A stretch of 52,577 nt of DNA from Lentibacillus lipolyticus (lineage in GTDB: Bacteria > Bacillota > Bacilli > Bacillales > Amphibacillaceae). Position 1 is the first letter of the stretch; each line of letters starts with the position of its first letter. Positions 34,574 to 42,911 of the stretch are shown here, one piece after another. The stretch covers positions 1-52,577 of the forward strand of contig SEIO01000021.1 of assembly GCA_004145795.1 (NCBI GenBank), in the 5' to 3' direction. The notes below the pieces were generated by a model. That model searched no databases and was not told the DNA's origin. It saw only the letters and a program-made list of their open reading frames with translations. Made by a program: the position numbers and the translations under genes.

Positions 34574-34607
34574 TTACATATGTCTTTACACATATCATTA
34601 CACATGT
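34574..34607. promoter_or_regulatory. Three 12-bp direct repeats, candidate NiaR operator
   Basis: TTACATATGT, TTACACATAT and TTACACATGT start at 34574, 34586 and 34598, at an exact 12-nt step. They lie between the divergent DUF3311/symporter pair and niaR. Multiple in-phase half-palindromes suggest co-operative binding by a dimeric regulator, most simply the adjacent NiaR. I cannot confirm the NiaR consensus from memory. Confidence 0.55.
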
Positions 34608-34688
34608 AACACCATAATGCAAGATGTTTTTCGTGTACCAAGGTCAACATTTTGGTATAATCATAATTGAAAAAAGTGGGGTGGTCAT

Positions 34689-35225
34689 ATGGTCAATGGG
34701 AATAAGGTATTTGGCGAGGATAGAAGAAATCTGATTCTATCATGGTTAAAGCAAGACAGTCAGCCTTTTTCCGGTAAAGTCCTCGCCGAAAAAACAAACG
34801 TAAGCCGCCAAGCCATTGTACAGGATATTTCTTTATTGAAAGCGCGAGGAGAACCGATCATCGCAACGTCACGCGGCTATGTTTACTATACAGACAATAA
34901 GAATCCGGCAGCATTTACAAGGGTCATTGCCGTCCGCCATCAGCTGGAAGATACTGCAACGGAACTTTATACATTGGTAGACCATGGCGTCAAAATTCGG
35001 AATGTCATGGTGGAGCATCCAATTTATGGGGATCTGACCGGTTCCCTAATGATAAAAAACCGGCTTGATGCCGATGCGTTTCTGCATGAATTGCACCAAA
35101 CCGACGCCACACTACTCTCAAAGCTTACTGGCGGTGTCCACCTGCACACCATTGAGGCGGATACGGAAGAACAGCTCGAACAAGCGTGTCATTCCTTGAA
35201 GACGAAAGGTATTTTACTGGAGTAG
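34689..35225 (+). CDS. niaR: Niacin-responsive transcriptional repressor NiaR (YrxA)
   Basis: NiaR senses nicotinic acid and represses NAD synthesis and niacin uptake genes. The 178-residue protein has an N-terminal HTH_11 domain (ILSWLKQDSQPFSGKVLAEK and NVSRQAIVQDISLLKARG) followed by the ligand-binding 3H domain (VEHPIYGDLTGSLMI and KLTGGVHLHTIEAD, with the metal-binding type histidines). Length is normal. GGGGTGG precedes the ATG, and TATAAT lies at 34656. NAD genes are not next to it here; instead a symporter pair is divergent. Confidence 0.92.
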   Translation: MVNGNKVFGEDRRNLILSWLKQDSQPFSGKVLAEKTNVSRQAIVQDISLLKARGEPIIATSRGYVYYTDNKNPAAFTRVIAVRHQLEDTATELYTLVDHGVKIRNVMVEHPIYGDLTGSLMIKNRLDADAFLHELHQTDATLLSKLTGGVHLHTIEADTEEQLEQACHSLKTKGILLE

Positions 35226-35343
35226 ACATGCTCGGTATCGGTGGGAATATTTCTCACGGGGAATGGTGCGGGACTTAGCAGGAAACCAGGCAACAGACAA
35301 AACGATGTTGCCTGATAAGCATCAGGCAACTGGGTGATAAAAA
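35226..35343. other. Intergenic stretch after niaR
   Basis: A 9-bp stem (GTTGCCTGA with TCAGGCAAC, about 35310-35333) follows niaR but lacks a T-run. It may be the 3' end of the niaR transcript. Nothing else is seen. Confidence 0.4.
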
Positions 35344-35740
35344 TTATTTCATATAATCTTCAACTAACTCAAAGCATCTTTCCTCAGTAAGATTGTTCTG
35401 GAGCATGACATGTTCTCATTGTTTCATCGTACGCCTTTATATTTGAGCGATGCCTCTCTTGCAGCATTGCCTCGGTATCTAACCATTTACGTTGTTGCTT
35501 CCTTAGTTGGTCCATCTCTTCAGCAGGAAGTTGCTTTTTTAGAGAGCCGTAAACCTCATTTAACAATCCATCCCAAACGTCGTAGCTATCGTCTTCTATT
35601 TTTTTCATAGCATATGTAGTTTTACCTTCTACTTCTTTTCGTGACGCTTTCATCTCTTTTTCAGCATCATCTAATTTCTTGAGATATTCCCCTTTTAAAT
35701 TCCTACCGCTATGAACACCTTTAGCTGCTTTAATCCTGCT
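35344..35740 (-). pseudogene. LprI-like (DUF1311) lipoprotein pseudogene
   Basis: The minus strand encodes a decayed LprI/YecT-type protein in three frames. KLDDAEKEMKASRKEVEGK and the core VWDGLLNEVYGSLKKQLP with LRKQQRKW are in one frame. AREASLKYKGVR is in a second. The C terminus NNLTEERCFELVEDYMK, ending at 35344, is in a third. At least two frameshifts occur between about 35400 and 35480, and the signal peptide region upstream of about 35740 is gone. A 90-residue frame that remains open at 35384-35653 is only a remnant. Confidence 0.72.
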
Positions 35741-35857
35741 TTCTCACCTCCATTCCCATTAGATTATTTAATCAATTTACAAAAAACCATGTCCATCGAC
35801 CATTCCTTTGCTTAACAATTGAATATCCTACCTGTAAACGGAACTAGGAGGATTTTT

Positions 35858-36091
35858 ATGGGGAAGTATAAGATAGTTGTGGGTACAACTGACAGGAAAA
35901 AGCGTGCTCAGCACCAGTATAATTTAATAACCAGGAACAAAATTAACGCAGACATTAAAATATATAATGTCGATAGCGGAGAACTCTATTGCGTGGAGGC
36001 TGGCCCATATTCAGGGAAAAAACAAGTGCTTCAAAACCTAGATAAGATTAAAGGCCTTGGCGTAACAGACGCTTTTATTACGAGTGCATAG
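35858..36091 (+). CDS. Small SPOR-like domain protein
   Basis: The 77-residue protein starts at ATG 35858 after AGGAGG. Its sequence follows the two-strand/two-helix pattern of a single SPOR repeat: YKIVVGTTDRKKRAQHQYNL, then IKIYNVDSGELYCVEAGPYS, then KKQVLQNLDKIKGLGVTDAF. SPOR domains bind denuded peptidoglycan glycans. No signal peptide is visible, so it may be cytoplasmic, delivered to the spore, or a phage-lysin-like remnant. The family assignment rests on the pattern alone. Confidence 0.6.
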   Translation: MGKYKIVVGTTDRKKRAQHQYNLITRNKINADIKIYNVDSGELYCVEAGPYSGKKQVLQNLDKIKGLGVTDAFITSA

Positions 36092-36161
36092 TAGACAAGT
36101 TGCCCATGCCTTCTCTAGGTGCTCCTCTGGCAGAACCCTACAACCCAAGAGGTCAACCAGC

Positions 36162-36365
36162 TTACTCCATAGAACTGTTGACCTGATTCACTAGCACCTT
36201 TATAAATTCCGGGGGTGCGATGGCCTTGCCCCCCCTTATGCAATGGATTCGTTCCCGCCACCCGTTCCATTGATAAGGGGCAGTGTTTGTTGGACAAAGT
36301 CACTCATGATCAATGGAACATACCTTCCGTGCCTAAGTGAAAGCTAACCGTCCTTCCAATGCTAA
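36162..36365 (-). pseudogene. Remnant of a second alanyl-tRNA editing protein gene
   Basis: Read on the minus strand this segment matches two separated parts of the intact gene at 38658-39878. Bases 36215-36310 match its C-terminal GGG-containing end (compare GAGGGGCAGTGTTTGTTG with GGGGCAGTGTTTGTTGGAC). The end is frameshifted to VLVNQVNSSME and a stop at 36162. Bases 36312-36360 match 39488-39545 (TTCCGTGCCTAAGTGAAAGC against TTCCGTGCCTAAATGAAAGC). About 680 nt in between, and the N-terminal 390 nt, are deleted. The flanking 42-nt repeats are also shared with the intact copy. Confidence 0.8.
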
Positions 36366-36431
36366 GTTTCTCCGTCTATAAGAGAAGGCACTCCCCGGCC
36401 ATAACCAAATTCCATGGAAATTAAATCCAAA

Positions 36432-36535
36432 CTTGTGACAACTTGAGCGGGAAAAGTGTGAACTTCAGCCAATTTTGTGACAACTTGAGCGGGAAAAGTG
36501 TGAACTTCAGCCGATTTTGTGACAACTTGAGCCAA
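36432..36535. repeat. Tandem repeat family, copy B
   Basis: Two full 42-nt units and a half unit follow each other: TTGTGACAACTTGAGCGG, GTGTGAACTTCAGCC, then the same pair again, then TTGTGACAACTTGAGCC. The preceding 16 or so bases (ATGGAAATTAAATCCA) are the same as at copy C (39966). Two half-units of about 21 nt differ mainly by ACA insertion and the end base. Confidence 0.9.
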
Positions 36536-36675
36536 GAGAGAATCACCTGTTATCCCAGGGCACCGGGGACAGGTTCATTGTATAGAGGAAGTAATCCATC
36601 CTAAATGCTTGTCAGGCTAACAGGGGGGCTTCCTTCTTTTCTGACAGAATGGCAACCACAAGCGACCTATTACAT
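36536..36675. other. Remaining stretch before the PCYCGC gene
   Basis: Nothing recognisable apart from a short block (AATCACCTGTTATCCC) that also follows repeat copy C, supporting a common origin of the two loci. Confidence 0.5.
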
Positions 36676-36715
36676 ACAAAAAGCGAGCCTTTCCCGTACA
36701 TGGAAAGTGCTCGCT
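36676..36715 (-). terminator. Terminator of the PCYCGC lipoprotein gene
   Basis: On the minus strand GCGAGC plus CTTTCC pair with GGAAAG plus CTCGC (one bulge on each side) and T residues follow. The stop codon of the gene lies 5 nt upstream. Confidence 0.85.
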
Positions 36716-36719
36716 TTTT

Positions 36720-37199
36720 TTAAACGTCCGGTGTTGGTGTTGGCTCCGGATAGTCGCCTTCTTGGTATTTTTTATCGATCATCGTACGAATGTCTTTGAC
36801 GGACTTACCATTACTGAACTCCACAATAGACTCTGCTGCTATATCCAGACATGCCTGACATTTCGTTGCGTGATCATCCCAAACGAGCGACCCGTCCTCA
36901 TTGTTTTGGTTGATAAAGCAATCATAGTTGCTTGTATGGCCAAACTCCCCGCATCCGCAATAGCATGGGATGGATTCGAGCAAGTCCTGGCTTTTTGCAA
37001 CCGCCGTGTACAGGGTTTTCATATCGTCGGATTTTGCATCTAAGAAGCCTGGCAAATCATTGACGGAAGCGGTCGTTTCGCGGACATCTCCGGTACTTGG
37101 CTCACTCGCCCGCTCATCCTGGCTTCCTCCGCTTGAACAAGCACTTACCAGCACCAGCATGAGCATAGAAATAAAACTGAACATTACTATTTTTTTCAT
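36720..37199 (-). CDS. PCYCGC-motif lipoprotein
   Basis: The 159-residue protein has a lipoprotein signal (MKKIVMFSFISMLMLVLVSA then the lipobox cysteine), a Ser/Thr/Glu-rich linker, and a C-terminal domain with the defining PCYCGCGEFGH and a second cysteine pair in HATKCQACLDIA. This is the PF13798-type family of Firmicute surface proteins, whose cysteines may bind metal or redox partners. A terminal PEPTPTP tail ends the protein. It stands alone; the MFS gene ends 109 nt upstream. Function is unknown. Confidence 0.85.
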   Translation of the reverse strand: MKKIVMFSFISMLMLVLVSACSSGGSQDERASEPSTGDVRETTASVNDLPGFLDAKSDDMKTLYTAVAKSQDLLESIPCYCGCGEFGHTSNYDCFINQNNEDGSLVWDDHATKCQACLDIAAESIVEFSNGKSVKDIRTMIDKKYQEGDYPEPTPTPDV

Positions 37200-37308
37200 T
37201 GATTGGTGGACTCCTTTTTGCCTGGCATCATTTTTTTCATCATACCATATGTTTTATTCAGAAAGGCTATTGCCACAGTTTTGTCATATAGTAGTTCATT
37301 TTTCCTCC

Positions 37309-38517
37309 TCATGCACTCGCTATCTTACCATCCGCTCCTGATTTCATCCCCGTTACAATCAAAATAATCCCGGTCATGCCCACTGCTATAATTGGAAGAA
37401 TCCAAGCGGCTGTCACATCATGCATAAAGCCTACTAATATTGGCCCGACCGCTGCAATTAAATAGCCAAAGGACTGGGCCATTCCAGACACTTTTGATGC
37501 TTCCTGTCCATCGTTCGACCGCAAACTAAAGAACATCATCGACAAACTAAACGCCGAACCACAGGCAGCGCCGATACATATGACAGCGATGGTAATCATG
37601 ATGGCATTCCCAGTTAAAAGCGCGCCGGAACTAATCATAACCAATAATCCCGTAATGGCAGTCAACAGCTTTTGATCCGCTATTTTTTCCGCAATAATTG
37701 GGGTGATAAATGTAAAAGGGATGAAGGCCAATTGCATCAGCGAAAGCATCCATCCAGCCAGATCGGATGAATACCCGCTGCTTTTCAGGATATCCGGCAG
37801 CCAGGAGATTATCGTAAAGAAAACCATTGATTGCGTCCCCATGTAGACGGTGATATTCCATGCCAATGGGGATTTCCAAATATTATTTTTTGCGTGACTG
37901 TTTGAACCCTCGCTTTTTGGTGATGCTGCTTTTTTCTTAAGTTGTGGAATCCAAACCACTAAAGCTACCATCGAGAGGATCGCCCAAGATGCCAGTGATC
38001 CTTGCCATCCCCACCCAGAAATTCGTGACAGTGGTATACTTACCCCAGAAGCCATTGCACCGAAAATATTCATAAATACCGCATACAGGCCTGTAAGCAA
38101 GCCAATCTTCAGCGGAAAATTTATTTTTATTAAGGCGGGTAACAGCACGTTGCCGAATGCGATTGCTAATCCCACAATAACTGTACCTGAAAGCAGTAAC
38201 ATTACGCCGGATAATGTACGAAGGACTAGCCCAATGGTCAATAGTATGAAAGAGTAAAAAAGCGTCCATTTCATGCCGATACGATTTGCGACGCCGGCTG
38301 CAAATGGTGATACGATAAAAAAGGCCAGTAACGGTAAGGTTGTAAGGCTCCCGGCCAGGGTGTTAGTCATTTCCAAATCACTGCGGATAGAAGATAATAA
38401 CGACCCCACGGAAGTTAATGGTGCTCGCAAGTTGGCAGCAATTAATAGGATTCCAATCAGCAGCCCCCATGCAGCCTTGTTGTTTTGTTTTTCCTGTCGC
38501 ATCGTATCTTGTTCCAA
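37309..38517 (-). CDS. CynX/NimT-type MFS transporter
   Basis: The 402-residue protein has 12 predicted membrane segments and a CynX/NimT/YycB-like N terminus (LLIGILLIAANLRAPLTSVG, LSSIRSDLEMTNTLAGSLTT). The family is linked to cyanate, 2-nitroimidazole or other small-molecule efflux or uptake; the substrate here is unknown. TTG at 38517 is used as start, seven bases after GGGGGAG; an ATG lies five codons later. No neighbour clearly shares its operon. Confidence 0.84.
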   Translation of the reverse strand: MEQDTMRQEKQNNKAAWGLLIGILLIAANLRAPLTSVGSLLSSIRSDLEMTNTLAGSLTTLPLLAFFIVSPFAAGVANRIGMKWTLFYSFILLTIGLVLRTLSGVMLLLSGTVIVGLAIAFGNVLLPALIKINFPLKIGLLTGLYAVFMNIFGAMASGVSIPLSRISGWGWQGSLASWAILSMVALVVWIPQLKKKAASPKSEGSNSHAKNNIWKSPLAWNITVYMGTQSMVFFTIISWLPDILKSSGYSSDLAGWMLSLMQLAFIPFTFITPIIAEKIADQKLLTAITGLLVMISSGALLTGNAIMITIAVICIGAACGSAFSLSMMFFSLRSNDGQEASKVSGMAQSFGYLIAAVGPILVGFMHDVTAAWILPIIAVGMTGIILIVTGMKSGADGKIASA

Positions 38518-38657
38518 ACTAGTCTCCCCCTATAAATTTAAGCTATATCAATAATCCCCCCACTCGCTTCCGCTGGTCAACAAATAAGCATCCACTTTGC
38601 GGCAAAATGCACAGAAAACCTGGGAGGGCTATAGCCAATAAACAAAAATCATTCCCT

Positions 38658-39878
38658 CTAACGGTCACTTAGCTTGCTGCTCACCTGGTTCATGAGTGCT
38701 TCCATAACCTGCTCAGCTGCAATGGCCTTGTCCCCTCCTCCCTGTGCCGTCGATCTGTTCCCGCCGCCTTTGCCATTGATGAGGGGCAGTGTTTGTTGAA
38801 CAAGGTCATTCATATTGACGAGTATATCGTCACTTTTGGAACAAACCAGTTGCAGTTTATTGTCGGTCTCGCTAATGAGAAGCACCAGGACATTCGTAGC
38901 GTTCATCGTGATTTGCTTTGCCAATTGCTGGAGTTCACGCATTGGCCGGTCTTGAAAAATTGCCTGAACAATGTTGCGGTCATGGGTGAAGGTCGCATGC
39001 TCAATAAAGGCATTGGCTTCATACTTGATCAGTTCCAATTTCAATGTATCGATTGTTTTTTCATGCTCTTTTATTTGCTGTAAAGCCTTGTCCGCCGCTT
39101 CGTCCAGCTTTTTCTGTGGTGCATTTAACGTGGCTGTTAACTGCTGTGTGACTTGATGTTTCGCACCAAGCTGCTGGAGGACACGGCTTCCGCAAACAAA
39201 ATAAACGCGTAGCTTCTGCTTTTTTTGTTTTTCCCAATGCAATATTTTAATCGATTGAACCTGCCCGCAGGAATCAGGATGTGTCCCGCCACAGCCGTTA
39301 TAATCGAATTCCGGAATGATAACGAGACGAATATCATCGGTAACGGAGACGGCTTTCCGGAGCGAATAGGCGGCTAATTCATTTTCGGTTACCCATTTCG
39401 TTTCCAACGGACGGTTCTCCAGGATGATCTTATTGGCGATAGCCTCTGCCTGAGCCGCCTCCTCGTCTGTAAGGTTTGCCGTTTCCAGATCAATAGAACA
39501 TAGTTCCGTGCCTAAATGAAAGCTGACTGTTTTCAAGCCGAATTCGTTGTCAAAAGCTGCAGATAATATATGCTGTCCAGCGTGTTGCTGCATGTGGTCG
39601 AACCGCCGTTCCCAATCGATTTCCCCGATAAATGTATGATCTCCCTTGGCTGGCTCCTCTAAATAATGCCGAATTTCTCCGTCCACTTCTTCCACGTCAT
39701 ACACGTTCACACCATTCAACGTTCCGGTATCATGCGGCTGTCCGCCACCGGTTGGGTAAAATGCGGTCTGATCCAAGACAACATACAAACGCCCCTGATC
39801 ATCTTTCCCCGATCCTTGCAAATTAGCTGTAAAAGACTGTAGATACTGGTCTTGGTAGTATAATTTTTTCGTCGGCAT
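38658..39878 (-). CDS. Alanyl-tRNA editing protein (AlaX, long form)
   Basis: AlaX proteins deacylate mischarged Ser-tRNA(Ala) or Gly-tRNA(Ala) in trans. The 406-residue protein has the second-domain fold of AlaRS (TAFYPTGGGQPHDTGTL), the zinc site HMQQHAGQHIL (HxxxH) and CGGTHPDSCG (CxxxH), and an alpha-helical region with a C-terminal DHHA1-type GGG segment (GKGGGNRSTAQGGG). ATG at 39878 follows AAAGGAG; open reading upstream through repeat copy C is chance. A decayed copy lies 2.3 kb away at 36162-36365. Confidence 0.92.
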   Translation of the reverse strand: MPTKKLYYQDQYLQSFTANLQGSGKDDQGRLYVVLDQTAFYPTGGGQPHDTGTLNGVNVYDVEEVDGEIRHYLEEPAKGDHTFIGEIDWERRFDHMQQHAGQHILSAAFDNEFGLKTVSFHLGTELCSIDLETANLTDEEAAQAEAIANKIILENRPLETKWVTENELAAYSLRKAVSVTDDIRLVIIPEFDYNGCGGTHPDSCGQVQSIKILHWEKQKKQKLRVYFVCGSRVLQQLGAKHQVTQQLTATLNAPQKKLDEAADKALQQIKEHEKTIDTLKLELIKYEANAFIEHATFTHDRNIVQAIFQDRPMRELQQLAKQITMNATNVLVLLISETDNKLQLVCSKSDDILVNMNDLVQQTLPLINGKGGGNRSTAQGGGDKAIAAEQVMEALMNQVSSKLSDR

Positions 39879-39965
39879 GTGGTTTGCTCCTTTATTGTTT
39901 GATTCATTTGTCGGCTCTTTTATCCGCCCCCGATCGCAATCCAGTTTTATGGAAATTAAATCCAG

Positions 39966-40072
39966 ATTTGTGACAACTTGGGCGGTGAAAATGTGAATTT
40001 GAGCCGATTTTGTGACAACTTGAGCGGAAATATCGTGAACTTGAGCCGATTCTGTGACAACTTCAGCCAACA
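39966..40072. repeat. Tandem repeat family, copy C
   Basis: Two and a half 42-nt units: TTGTGACAACTTGGGCGG, TGTGAATTTGAGCC, TTGTGACAACTTGAGCGG, CGTGAACTTGAGCC and TGTGACAACTTCAGCC. The upstream flank ATGGAAATTAAATCCA and downstream AACCACCTGCTATCCC agree with copy B. It sits between the stop codon of the VWA operon and the alanyl-tRNA editing gene. Confidence 0.9.
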
Positions 40073-40100
40073 AAGGCGCAAGGACAACCACCTGCTATCC

Positions 40101-42911
40101 CTATTTCTTGTTTTTAGCTTTGAGAAGTCGTTGCAGGCGGTCTTCTTTGCTTTCATTTTCGTTATGACCAGTTCGCCCCTTGGCTTTGACTTGTTCCGCC
40201 GTTTTTGTTCCTTTTTCTTGCGGCTGCTTTTTCACTGTTGGTTTAGCCTTACTCGATGGAGCGTCCCCTCGCTTGGTTGAAGCCTTTTTTAATTGACGAA
40301 ACTGTGCAGCCCGTTGTTTGGTATCCTCATGCACTTTTTCTCGTTTGCTTTTCAAACGGTCACCCATTTTACTTACAAAAGCAACATTCACACGAAACCT
40401 TCTTACTGCCACATCCATCATAAATAGAAGCAGTGCCAACGTTAGGAACAGATAGAACAAGTCCTGTTTGTCGTAACGTGGTGGTAGGCCTTCTGGTGAA
40501 AAAATACTATCCAAGTTGTCGACTACCTTGCCGCCCCCTGCTGATGCTATTTCCTCCATTAAGTGATCATTGGTCGGTGTGAATGTGTATTCCTGTGAAT
40601 ATGGAACAACGATTCCCGTTTTGAACGAGCCAACGACTTGATTGTCTTGTTTTTCCGTGATTTGTAAAAAGTAAACACCTTGATTATTTGCTTCAAAAGA
40701 TCCCTGATACGTACCAGGCGCTTTTGGTTGTAAGTTGAATGGCACTTCTTCTCCGGTTTCCCGTACTAATGTCGCGTTTAATGTGGACGTTTCAGTGTCC
40801 GCTGCGGTTACGTTCAGTGTTACTTGATTTCCCTCTATTTGTTTCGACACTTGATAGGATTTTTTCTGATACTGTGGAAACGTCCAAGTCACGATGTCAT
40901 TCCATAGTGGCGGCCAACTTTCCCATCGCGGCCAGTCACCAGCCCATTCACCGGATAAGTCTGATGTCCAAGCGACCGTTTTACCTAACCCATACTGCCA
41001 CCTAGCCAAGATAGGGTCATCTTTTTCACTTGTTAATAGTTGCTGTGCCCGTCCTTTAGGTGTTGTGGCAATGTACGCATTCATCTGTGGGATACCCTTT
41101 TCAAAATGGGATCCCCAGCCGCCCGCGCCCGCCGTAATTTTCGGGTAAAATGGGGCGTCTTCTATGTATGTCCTCGTAATCAAAGACGTTTCCCTTGATA
41201 AAATGGTCGGGATACTGGAATTATCATGCACTTGGTAAAAACGACCACCACCCAATTGTGCCATTTCTTCCAGTAACGGTCCATCTGCTTGCATCCCAAT
41301 GGCCACCGTTGATAAAGTTATCCCCTTTTCCCTGGCATCCTTAATCATTTGCCGGTAATTCGTCGAAGTCGCTGACCGCCCATCTGTTAGAAGGATAATA
41401 TGCTTTCGCTTTAATTCCATCGGCTCCATTTGGTCATAGGCTTGTGTCAATGGAGTAAATATATCCGTCCCCCCACTAGCTGTAATCGAACGAATCTGCT
41501 TTAACACTTCATCTTTGTTCTCCAGTGGGCCTGGTTCAACAATTTGCCAAGGTGTACCGTCAAAAGCTATCACCCCAAGTGCATCCTTCACCCTCAGCAA
41601 TTCCACCGACCTGGCAGCCGCCTCCCGAGCCAGTGCAATCTTATTTCCGCTCATACTCCCTGATTTATCAAGCACAATTGATAGGCCAAGCGAAGGCAGC
41701 TCTTTTTCCCCTTTAACTTCCATATCCACTGGCAGCAATTTTTCAATCGGTGTTTTAAAATAACCACCAACCCCAAACGCTTGGTCCCCGCCTGTCATGA
41801 TAAAACCAACGCCAAAATCCTTTACCGCGCGTTCCATGAAAGTCATTTGCTTGCCGGTTATCATGTGGGCGGACACATTGCCGAAAACAATCGTGTCATA
41901 CGTCAAATAACTGCTCAATTGCCTGGGCAATAAATCGGGCGATATGGTTTCTGTTTGAACCGCAGATGCATCAAGTGCTTTCTCCAAGTTAGCTGCTGCC
42001 CCGCTTTTCCCCTCCACAATCAGCACGCTTGGCAGACCTTTCGTTTCCGCGAAGGCGGCCAGTTGATTATTCTCTACGACTTGATCATGCTCACTGATAA
42101 CCTCCGCTCGAAAGGTATGAAAGCCATCTGTAGAAACCAACTGTTGAAAAGCAAGTTGATTGGTACCCTTATTCAGTGACACCGTTTGGTCAATAATGGT
42201 TTGTCCGTCCTGCTTGATCCGGACCTGACCAGACGTATCCATACTGCTGTCTATGGTCATGGAAAGGGAGGCTTTTTCCCCTAAATAGATCGTTTCCGGA
42301 ACGTCAAACGAGGTGACCGCCACATCATCCTTGTACTCGGACGAAAAAGGGACAACGTCAACAACATAGCCGCGTTTATGTAAATAAGTCGCCTGCCTGA
42401 CAGCATCTCCTATATTTTCATTGCCGTCAGTCATGAGTACCACGCGCCCCGTATCATTTGCGGAAAACATACTGCCGCCAAGCTGCAGGCCGGAAGCTAA
42501 GTTGGTGTAGGAGCGGTTCGTTTCGGTTTCAAATGACTGAATGCCACGAACATGATCTGATAAAGGCTTTTCTACGACCGCTTCCCCACCAGTGGATACA
42601 ATCCCGGCCTTGTCTTCTGGAGCCTTATCTTCCATCGCATCATTTATTTGGCTTAATACGGTCTGTTCCTTTTCCATCATACTGTATGAGCGGTCAACGA
42701 CAAATGCACTATTCACCTGTTCGACGGACCAGCGCATTTGCACCCCTGCCAACGCTAAAATCACAAGTGTGAAAATAAGCGCACGCAAAACAGTCAACAC
42801 GATTTTTCTCCCACCAGTTAACCGTGTATTCGACCGCCAGTACAAATAAAGAACAAGCGCCACAGGAACGAATCCAACAAGCCATAGAGGTTGTTCAACC
42901 TGCAATGCCAC
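40101..42911 (-). CDS. Large VWA-domain membrane protein (last gene of the MoxR operon)
   Basis: The 936-residue protein starts with two membrane helices (WLVGFVPVALVLYLYW and LRALIFTLVILALAGVQM). A VWA-like region follows (FVVDRSYSMMEKEQ). A second, canonical VWA domain with an intact MIDAS lies in the middle (LSIVLDKSGSMSGNKIALAR, then SGGTDIFTPL and LLTDGRSA). The C-terminal part has a membrane helix and a Lys-rich tail. The start is GTG at 42911, eight bases after GGGAGGTG and inside the end of the preceding gene. Reading further upstream only follows a shadow frame. The MIDAS suggests a metal-dependent grip on a protein client. Confidence 0.85.
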   Translation of the reverse strand: MALQVEQPLWLVGFVPVALVLYLYWRSNTRLTGGRKIVLTVLRALIFTLVILALAGVQMRWSVEQVNSAFVVDRSYSMMEKEQTVLSQINDAMEDKAPEDKAGIVSTGGEAVVEKPLSDHVRGIQSFETETNRSYTNLASGLQLGGSMFSANDTGRVVLMTDGNENIGDAVRQATYLHKRGYVVDVVPFSSEYKDDVAVTSFDVPETIYLGEKASLSMTIDSSMDTSGQVRIKQDGQTIIDQTVSLNKGTNQLAFQQLVSTDGFHTFRAEVISEHDQVVENNQLAAFAETKGLPSVLIVEGKSGAAANLEKALDASAVQTETISPDLLPRQLSSYLTYDTIVFGNVSAHMITGKQMTFMERAVKDFGVGFIMTGGDQAFGVGGYFKTPIEKLLPVDMEVKGEKELPSLGLSIVLDKSGSMSGNKIALAREAAARSVELLRVKDALGVIAFDGTPWQIVEPGPLENKDEVLKQIRSITASGGTDIFTPLTQAYDQMEPMELKRKHIILLTDGRSATSTNYRQMIKDAREKGITLSTVAIGMQADGPLLEEMAQLGGGRFYQVHDNSSIPTILSRETSLITRTYIEDAPFYPKITAGAGGWGSHFEKGIPQMNAYIATTPKGRAQQLLTSEKDDPILARWQYGLGKTVAWTSDLSGEWAGDWPRWESWPPLWNDIVTWTFPQYQKKSYQVSKQIEGNQVTLNVTAADTETSTLNATLVRETGEEVPFNLQPKAPGTYQGSFEANNQGVYFLQITEKQDNQVVGSFKTGIVVPYSQEYTFTPTNDHLMEEIASAGGGKVVDNLDSIFSPEGLPPRYDKQDLFYLFLTLALLLFMMDVAVRRFRVNVAFVSKMGDRLKSKREKVHEDTKQRAAQFRQLKKASTKRGDAPSSKAKPTVKKQPQEKGTKTAEQVKAKGRTGHNENESKEDRLQRLLKAKNKK

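Noticed and set aside
36115-36303. 62-residue open frame next to the SPOR-like gene
   Set aside because: It is a random frame through the decayed alanyl-tRNA editing gene, identified by comparison with the intact copy.
3233-40072. CRISPR-like interpretation of the 42-nt repeats
   Set aside because: Units are directly abutting or alternate in two related halves, without unique spacers, and no cas genes are present.
39879-40091. N-terminal extension of the alanyl-tRNA editing protein
   Set aside because: The extra 71 codons run through tandem repeat copy C and lack a ribosome site. The family start with AAAGGAG is at 39878.
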